A stretch of 64,000 bases of DNA. Source: DAOTTY01 sp034437575. Its GTDB lineage: Bacteria; Chloroflexota; Anaerolineae; Aggregatilineales; Phototrophicaceae. The stretch covers positions 7,818-71,817 of the forward strand of contig DAOTTY010000134.1 of NCBI GenBank assembly GCA_034437575.1. The letters are read 5' to 3'. The notes under the pieces are model-generated. The model ran no database searches and was not told the origin of the DNA. It saw nothing but the letters and a program-made list of their open reading frames with translations. Every line of letters begins with the position of its first letter. Position 1 is the stretch's first letter. The position numbers and the translations under genes are program-made. Below, piece after piece: positions 58,775 through 64,000 of the stretch.

Positions 58775-60114
58775 AGTGCCTATGGCCAGTGATCTTGCTG
58801 GGGATTGTAGGGGCAGGCTGCACGCTCACCAGCGGCGACACCACCGCCTATGAACCCACCGTCTACCCGCTGCGGGAGTTTGTGCGCTCGTGTGGTGGGG
58901 TGATTCAGGCGGCCATCAACCAGCCGCCGTGCGACCTGAGCGACAACACTGTGTGCGTTATCGCGGCGGACTACCGCGCTGACCAGCCCAACGACAACCT
59001 GATAAGCAACACCTTCCTGGGGGCAATCAGCGATAACCCGCGCCTGGACGGAACCCACACGGCCAGCACCCGCCTGGAAGAAGATGGCGTGATGTGGCGC
59101 AGCTACACTGTGCGGGCACAGCTTGACGACGCCGCCCCGGAAGTCACCCTGGTTACCGTGGGGGAAGTCACGCTGCACGGCCTGACGCCCCGCCTGAACA
59201 CCCTCACGCTGGAAACCGCTGCTACGTCCGCATGTGGTGATGCCCCTACCCCCATGCTGCTTATCCAATCCGAACCGGACTCGCAAACCCCACTGACCAT
59301 CAACGGCGCTCAGGTCACCGTTGGCGTGACGGCAGCCGTCACTGCCCTGGCTGACGACGCGCTGGCCCTGTACGCGCTGGACGGGCTGAGTGTGCTGTCT
59401 GCCAGGGGGGTGACGCGGGTCGTCCGTGCGGGTGAGTGGACAAGCGTCGGCCTGGAAGACCTGACCGTCGATACCGAACCCGCGCCCGCCGTCCGTTACA
59501 CCGGCCCCCTGCTGGGTGCAGCCCCCATCAACCGCCTGCCAGACGCCATCACCAACGCAGACCTGCCCGCTAACACACCGTTGCAGCAGGTGCAGGCTGG
59601 CAACTGCACCCCCAATGCAAACTGGCAAAACGAACACACCATCCAGCGCGGCGAAACGCTAACCAGCATCGCGCCCGCCTACGGCCTTACCCCGCAGCAG
59701 CTACAGGTAGGCAACTGCGTAACCAACCCCAACCGCCTGCAACCTGGCACCGTCCTCAACGTGCCCGACCCGATTATCACGCCGACGCCCATCCCACCCA
59801 CTACAACCGACGCACCGCCGCCGTCCGTCACACCTGATGCAACCGTGACCGCCATCCCGGCCTCCCCGCAGGTGGCCCCCACCCGTACAGACTCGCCACT
59901 CGTGGTGGACGCCATCAACCCGATAGCGCCGGGGGACTGCACCTACATTAGCTGGAACATCCCCCCCCCGGCCCAGGTCTTTTTTGATGAGCGGCGCGCC
60001 GGGGCCAACGATGGCCGCGAAGTGTGCCCGGACCTTACCACCGTCTACACGCTGCGGGTCGTGTATCCCAACGGCAACGCAGACGTATACACCGCCGTTG
60101 TGCCAGTGCGCTGA
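58771..60114 (+). CDS. LysM-domain lipoprotein
   Basis: This 447-residue protein has a lipoprotein signal ending in IVGAGC (lipobox G-A-G-C, C17), a beta-rich middle region without a clear family, and a LysM domain at about residues 290-333 (HTIQRGETLTSIAPAYGLTPQQLQVGNCVTNPNRL, here HTIQRGETLTSIAPAYGLT), which binds peptidoglycan or chitin-type sugars. A Thr/Pro linker follows and then a C-terminal beta domain with Cys pairs (GDCTYISWNI, EVCPDLTTVYTLRVVYPNG). It is anchored to the membrane and touches the wall. It is coupled to the AlbA_2 gene by ATGA. The 82-base gap to the next gene shows no terminator. Confidence 0.86.
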   Translation: MKCLWPVILLGIVGAGCTLTSGDTTAYEPTVYPLREFVRSCGGVIQAAINQPPCDLSDNTVCVIAADYRADQPNDNLISNTFLGAISDNPRLDGTHTASTRLEEDGVMWRSYTVRAQLDDAAPEVTLVTVGEVTLHGLTPRLNTLTLETAATSACGDAPTPMLLIQSEPDSQTPLTINGAQVTVGVTAAVTALADDALALYALDGLSVLSARGVTRVVRAGEWTSVGLEDLTVDTEPAPAVRYTGPLLGAAPINRLPDAITNADLPANTPLQQVQAGNCTPNANWQNEHTIQRGETLTSIAPAYGLTPQQLQVGNCVTNPNRLQPGTVLNVPDPIITPTPIPPTTTDAPPPSVTPDATVTAIPASPQVAPTRTDSPLVVDAINPIAPGDCTYISWNIPPPAQVFFDERRAGANDGREVCPDLTTVYTLRVVYPNGNADVYTAVVPVR

Positions 60115-60196
60115 TGCCCCCGCTTTATCATGGTCGGGCGGGGCGGGGCGTGGTATTCTGTTGCGCCTACTGACCACATGGTTTCACGAGTGAGCG

Positions 60197-61765
60197 ATGC
60201 AGCGTAACTTGACTTTGCTATGGCTGATGGTGCTGGCGACCGGGGCGGCGTGCAGTGCGGTTGCGGCCCCAACCGCCCCCCCGGCCCCAACCAACACGCC
60301 CACAGCCACGACCGCCCCCCCCCTAACGCCCACAGCGTCGGCCACGGCCACGCTTACCCCGGCCCCGACAGACACCGCCACCGTGACGCCCACGCCGACT
60401 GTCACGCTCACCCCATCAGTGACGCCGCCGCCTTCCAGCACGCCGGGGGAAGTGGCCTCGTTCACGCTAGACAACTGGGAGATTCTATCTGTGCCCGGCT
60501 ATGTAGAAAGCGGCTTATCGCAGCCCCACATCGCGTTCTTAAACCTCAACAACCGGGATACCGAGGGCAGTGTACTGACCCCACAGCCCGGAACCGGCGT
60601 GCAAACGCTCTACTTTACGCCGCCCGTGAACCGCGTCCAGCGCTTCGAGGTGCTGACGATTCCAGAATCGACGGGAGATCGGGTGTACATCGCGCCAAAC
60701 GGGTTGGGGGTAGCCTACTTTGTGGAACCGGGCGAGAGCAAAGGCGCGGGCCTGTACGTGCTGGACATCGCCGCCGGAACAGATGCCCGTGTGCTGCCCG
60801 TCACCTCACTGGTACAGCGCGGCTTTGTGAGCGAACCCGTGTGGAACAGCGCAGGCGACCGCTTTGCGATCACGCTGGCCACACCTTACGCGACAGATAT
60901 TTACATCGTTAGCCGAACGGGAACGCCGGGGCCAATCAACGCTACCCAAAGCGGTGCCTATGACCGCTTCCCCGCCTTTTCGCCAGATGGGCGCTATCTG
61001 GCGTTTGTTTCTGACCGGGAGCCGTGCCCAACATGGGTTCCACAACAGCCTGACACCTGCGACCGTACCGGCACCCCGCCCCCCGACGGCGGCCACCTGC
61101 ATATCCTGGACTTTGCAACCAACGAAATCACGAAGATCAGTGATGTGTGGATTACCGAAACCAACGCCCCCCGCTGGATCAACGCCACGCAGGTGGCCTT
61201 TGCCCAGGGTGACCCGCTTTTTGGCGATGCTGAACGCTCCCTATGGGTTGCCGACGTGCCGACGGGCACCGCCCGCGAAATCGTGCCGAACAGCGCCACC
61301 AACCCCCTCATGCTGTCAGAGGCGTGGTCACCCAATGGCACTCGCGTCGTCTACCAAAGTGCCGGTTCCACAACAGAACTGGTAATGGCCAACCTGAGCG
61401 GTGATGTGGTCGCCCGCCTGGACGAACTCAACTACCCGCGCTACGGGGTGGCGGCATCGTGGGCACCCGATGGCAGCAGCATCGCGGTGGGTGGGGTGAA
61501 CGGGCAGTGTCCGTTTGGTTCGACTGTGCTGGACGCCTCGCTGTCGTTTTTGGCGCAGGGCAACCCGCCCCCCAGCATGTGCAACCCACAGTACGCCCCG
61601 GATGGCAGCTACATCGCGTTTTTGGGCGTCAGCCTGAACAACTTCGACGGGCGGGCCGATGTATACACCACCAACGCCAACGGCTTTGGCGCGGTCAACC
61701 TGACGGGCGACCTGCGCGGCACCATGACTTTACTCGGTTGGATTGACACGAACGTGGACGGATAA
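60197..61765 (+). CDS. TolB-like beta-propeller lipoprotein
   Basis: This 522-residue protein has a lipoprotein signal ending in ATGAAC (Cys19), a Thr/Pro/Ala-rich linker (about 24-85), and then repeated propeller blades with the PD40/WD40-like pattern: WNSAGDRFAITLATPYATDIYIV, FPAFSPDGRYLAFVSDRE, AWSPNGTRVVYQSAG, SWAPDGSSIAVGG, QYAPDGSYIAFLGVSLNNFDGRADVYTTNANG, here QYAPDGSYIAFLGV. The P-D-G-x-x-I-A/V motif marks at least five blades. Such proteins bind partners outside the cell; no specific partner is known. It ends directly at the start of the CPBP gene, with zero spacing. Confidence 0.88.
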   Translation: MQRNLTLLWLMVLATGAACSAVAAPTAPPAPTNTPTATTAPPLTPTASATATLTPAPTDTATVTPTPTVTLTPSVTPPPSSTPGEVASFTLDNWEILSVPGYVESGLSQPHIAFLNLNNRDTEGSVLTPQPGTGVQTLYFTPPVNRVQRFEVLTIPESTGDRVYIAPNGLGVAYFVEPGESKGAGLYVLDIAAGTDARVLPVTSLVQRGFVSEPVWNSAGDRFAITLATPYATDIYIVSRTGTPGPINATQSGAYDRFPAFSPDGRYLAFVSDREPCPTWVPQQPDTCDRTGTPPPDGGHLHILDFATNEITKISDVWITETNAPRWINATQVAFAQGDPLFGDAERSLWVADVPTGTAREIVPNSATNPLMLSEAWSPNGTRVVYQSAGSTTELVMANLSGDVVARLDELNYPRYGVAASWAPDGSSIAVGGVNGQCPFGSTVLDASLSFLAQGNPPPSMCNPQYAPDGSYIAFLGVSLNNFDGRADVYTTNANGFGAVNLTGDLRGTMTLLGWIDTNVDG

Positions 61766-62665
61766 ATGGGCTTGCTTTACGAATACTCTAGCAACAAAGA
61801 CTTTGCCTACGACCATCAACCCGCCCCGGAGCCACTCCCGGATGTGCCGCCCGATGAAGCCAACGCGCCCGAAGTCATTGACGATGCACACGCCCCAGCC
61901 GACGAGTTTCCGTTCAAAGGTGGCGACATTGCCCTGTCCACACTGGTGATTGTGGGGGTGTTTTTCCTCACCGCGTTCGGGCTGGCGATTGTATTCGCTG
62001 TGGTGCTGCTCAGCCAAAACCCTGCCTTGCTTGAGGCCAACGACCCGTTCATCGCGGCAGAATCCCTGGCCGCGCAATACGAAGATGCGGTCTTCCTGCA
62101 ATTTCTGATTGCTTCTATCGTGACATCAGCCGCGCTGGGGGGCGGGGCACTTTACATCGCCTACCGCACCAACTGGGATTGGGCAGCCATAGGCGTGCGG
62201 CCTATCATGCCGGGGCGGGTGCTGTACGCCGCAGCGATGGGCACCATTGGCGCGGCGGCACTGGTGGGGGGGGCGCTCTCTGTAGATAGTACCGTTAGCG
62301 AAGACGGCCTGAATGCGGTGGGGCAGGTGCAAGCGCTGATTGACGCCAGTTCGCCCGGTGTTATCATTCCGGCGGTGGTGCTGGGTATCTTCCTGCTGCC
62401 GCTGGGTGAGGAATTGTTCTTCAGGGGGGTGCTGTTCGCGTGGCTGCGCTATCATCGGGGCTGGATTTACGGCGCAATTTTATCGGCCTTGATTTACGCG
62501 GCCCTGGCCCCCAAGCCGGTTGGCTTTTTGCCGACGGTTGTCGTCGGTGTGGGCACGGCCCTGGTTTACCAGCGCACTGATTCGATATGGGGCGCGTATG
62601 CTGCTCACTGTGCCTTCAACGGGGCCACTGTGCTGTTTTACTGGCTGATTCTTGCTTTTAACTGA
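61766..62665 (+). CDS. CPBP (Abi) family membrane protease-like protein lacking the motif-2 His
   Basis: This 299-residue protein has an acidic cytoplasmic N-terminus (1-50) and about seven membrane helices. CPBP motif 1 is GEELFFRG (E215, E216, R220), motif 3 is HCAFN (H281, N285). Motif 2, normally F-x-x-x-H, reads YAALA here (A248 in place of His), and the following PKPVGFLPTVVVGVGTALVY keeps the rest of the segment. Members with all motifs are intramembrane glutamate or metal proteases of the Rce1 type; without the second His, cleavage is doubtful. Start codon directly follows the stop of the propeller gene. Confidence 0.86.
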   Translation: MGLLYEYSSNKDFAYDHQPAPEPLPDVPPDEANAPEVIDDAHAPADEFPFKGGDIALSTLVIVGVFFLTAFGLAIVFAVVLLSQNPALLEANDPFIAAESLAAQYEDAVFLQFLIASIVTSAALGGGALYIAYRTNWDWAAIGVRPIMPGRVLYAAAMGTIGAAALVGGALSVDSTVSEDGLNAVGQVQALIDASSPGVIIPAVVLGIFLLPLGEELFFRGVLFAWLRYHRGWIYGAILSALIYAALAPKPVGFLPTVVVGVGTALVYQRTDSIWGAYAAHCAFNGATVLFYWLILAFN

Positions 62666-62985
62666 TGTTACCCGGCCAAAGGCAGCACCACGGGAAAACA
62701 TGACCGGTCAAATTTGACGAGTATTTATTCACGTATCCGTGAGGTGTTTGGGGGTAACAACTCAGGTGCTAAACGCACCTCACAGTATCGCACCCGCCGC
62801 TTCGCGCGAGAAGGGGTGTGGGAAATTTTCCCCACACCCCCTCAGAAAACAGCGATTAGAAATCAGATTGCCAGAGGTACACTAAGAGTGGGCGCAACGA
62901 AAACCGTTGAGAAAGACGCAGCCGCAAGCGGCGGAACGCAGGCCACCCGACGCCATGTGTTTGCCCTGGCAACGGTTTATACCCG
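62666..62985. other. Structured 320-base intergenic region with four inverted repeats
   Basis: Between two convergent genes, and without a convincing gene, lie four separate inverted repeats: TGACCGGTCA (62701-62710, perfect palindrome); GTGAGGTG (62739-62746) with CACCTCAC (62776-62783); GGGGTGTGGG (62813-62822) with CCCACACCCC (62831-62840); and AAACCGTTG (62901-62909) with CAACGGTTT (62970-62978), which encloses GCCGCAAGCGGC (62921-62932). None is followed by a clear T-run. An open frame crosses the region from a TTG at 62714 but codes low-complexity basic sequence and has no ribosome site. It may hold a structured RNA, terminators for both genes, or degenerate repeats. Confidence 0.6.

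Positions 62986-64000
<1,015 letters not shown>

Noticed and set aside
58780..59637. Minus-strand open frame of 285 codons
   Set aside because: It is antisense to the LysM lipoprotein gene, with Gly/Arg/Gln-rich sequence and no motif.

Overview
The window is a GC-rich (by eye 55-60%), gene-dense bacterial chromosome segment. It holds no rRNA, tRNA, CRISPR array or intact insertion sequence. It most likely comes from the Chloroflexota, near Anaerolineae. The clues are a split Tad pilus locus whose TadZ carries a receiver domain and which has no secretin gene, very large TadE/TadG-like proteins with a vWA domain, many lipoproteins with Thr/Pro-rich linkers, and a long run of multi-pass glycosyltransferases. 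That assignment is inference; no marker RNA is present.

Layout. 1-3.6 kb: an acetyltransferase cut by the left edge, a cupin, a Crp/Fnr regulator, and a divergent pair made of a molybdopterin oxidoreductase and a Tat-exported protein with a dead L,D-transpeptidase fold. 3.7-6.2 kb: a CcdA-thioredoxin fusion and a DUF2085 membrane protein, each followed by a terminator. 6.3-18.1 kb, minus strand: three giant TadE/TadG-like surface proteins, two OmpR-type response regulators, a histidine kinase and a PspA-like coiled-coil protein. 18.1-33.6 kb, almost all minus strand: eight multi-pass GT39/GT87/YfhO-type membrane proteins plus one divergent relative, two DUF4177-like proteins and a small His-less DHp-like protein, mostly with overlapping ends. 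33.7-37.5 kb: a zinc-ribbon coiled-coil protein, a NACHT-like NTPase with C-terminal repeats, and a hydrolase remnant cut off beside an inverted repeat. 37.5-40.3 kb, minus: pgeF-yggS-yggT-DUF167-lipoprotein. 40.5-50.4 kb, plus: a NarL regulator, a DegS-like kinase, the cpaB-cpaE-(cpaF fragment)-cpaF-tadB-tadC operon, comF and hpf. 50.4-54.7 kb, minus: two GT2 enzymes, a PhnD-like lipoprotein and a secreted FlgD-Ig-like protein. 54.9-62.7 kb, plus: lon, an AlbA_2 protein and three envelope proteins. The right edge holds a truncated alkaline-phosphatase-like gene.

How the parts fit. CpaB, CpaE, CpaF, TadB and TadC form the cytoplasmic and membrane core of a Tad machine. The TadE/TadG-like proteins some 28 kb away are its likely surface partners. 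Two-component genes flank both clusters. The glycosyltransferase block probably builds or decorates a surface glycan.

A recurring theme is folds that have lost catalytic residues: the L,D-transpeptidase (Cys to Ala), the alkaline phosphatase (three zinc His replaced), the CPBP protease (motif-2 His replaced), the DHp-like protein (His to Ile) and the DegS-like kinase (N-box Asn to His). A second theme is hairpins between genes of both tad clusters. One of them appears to bridge the tadB ribosome binding site to its start codon.
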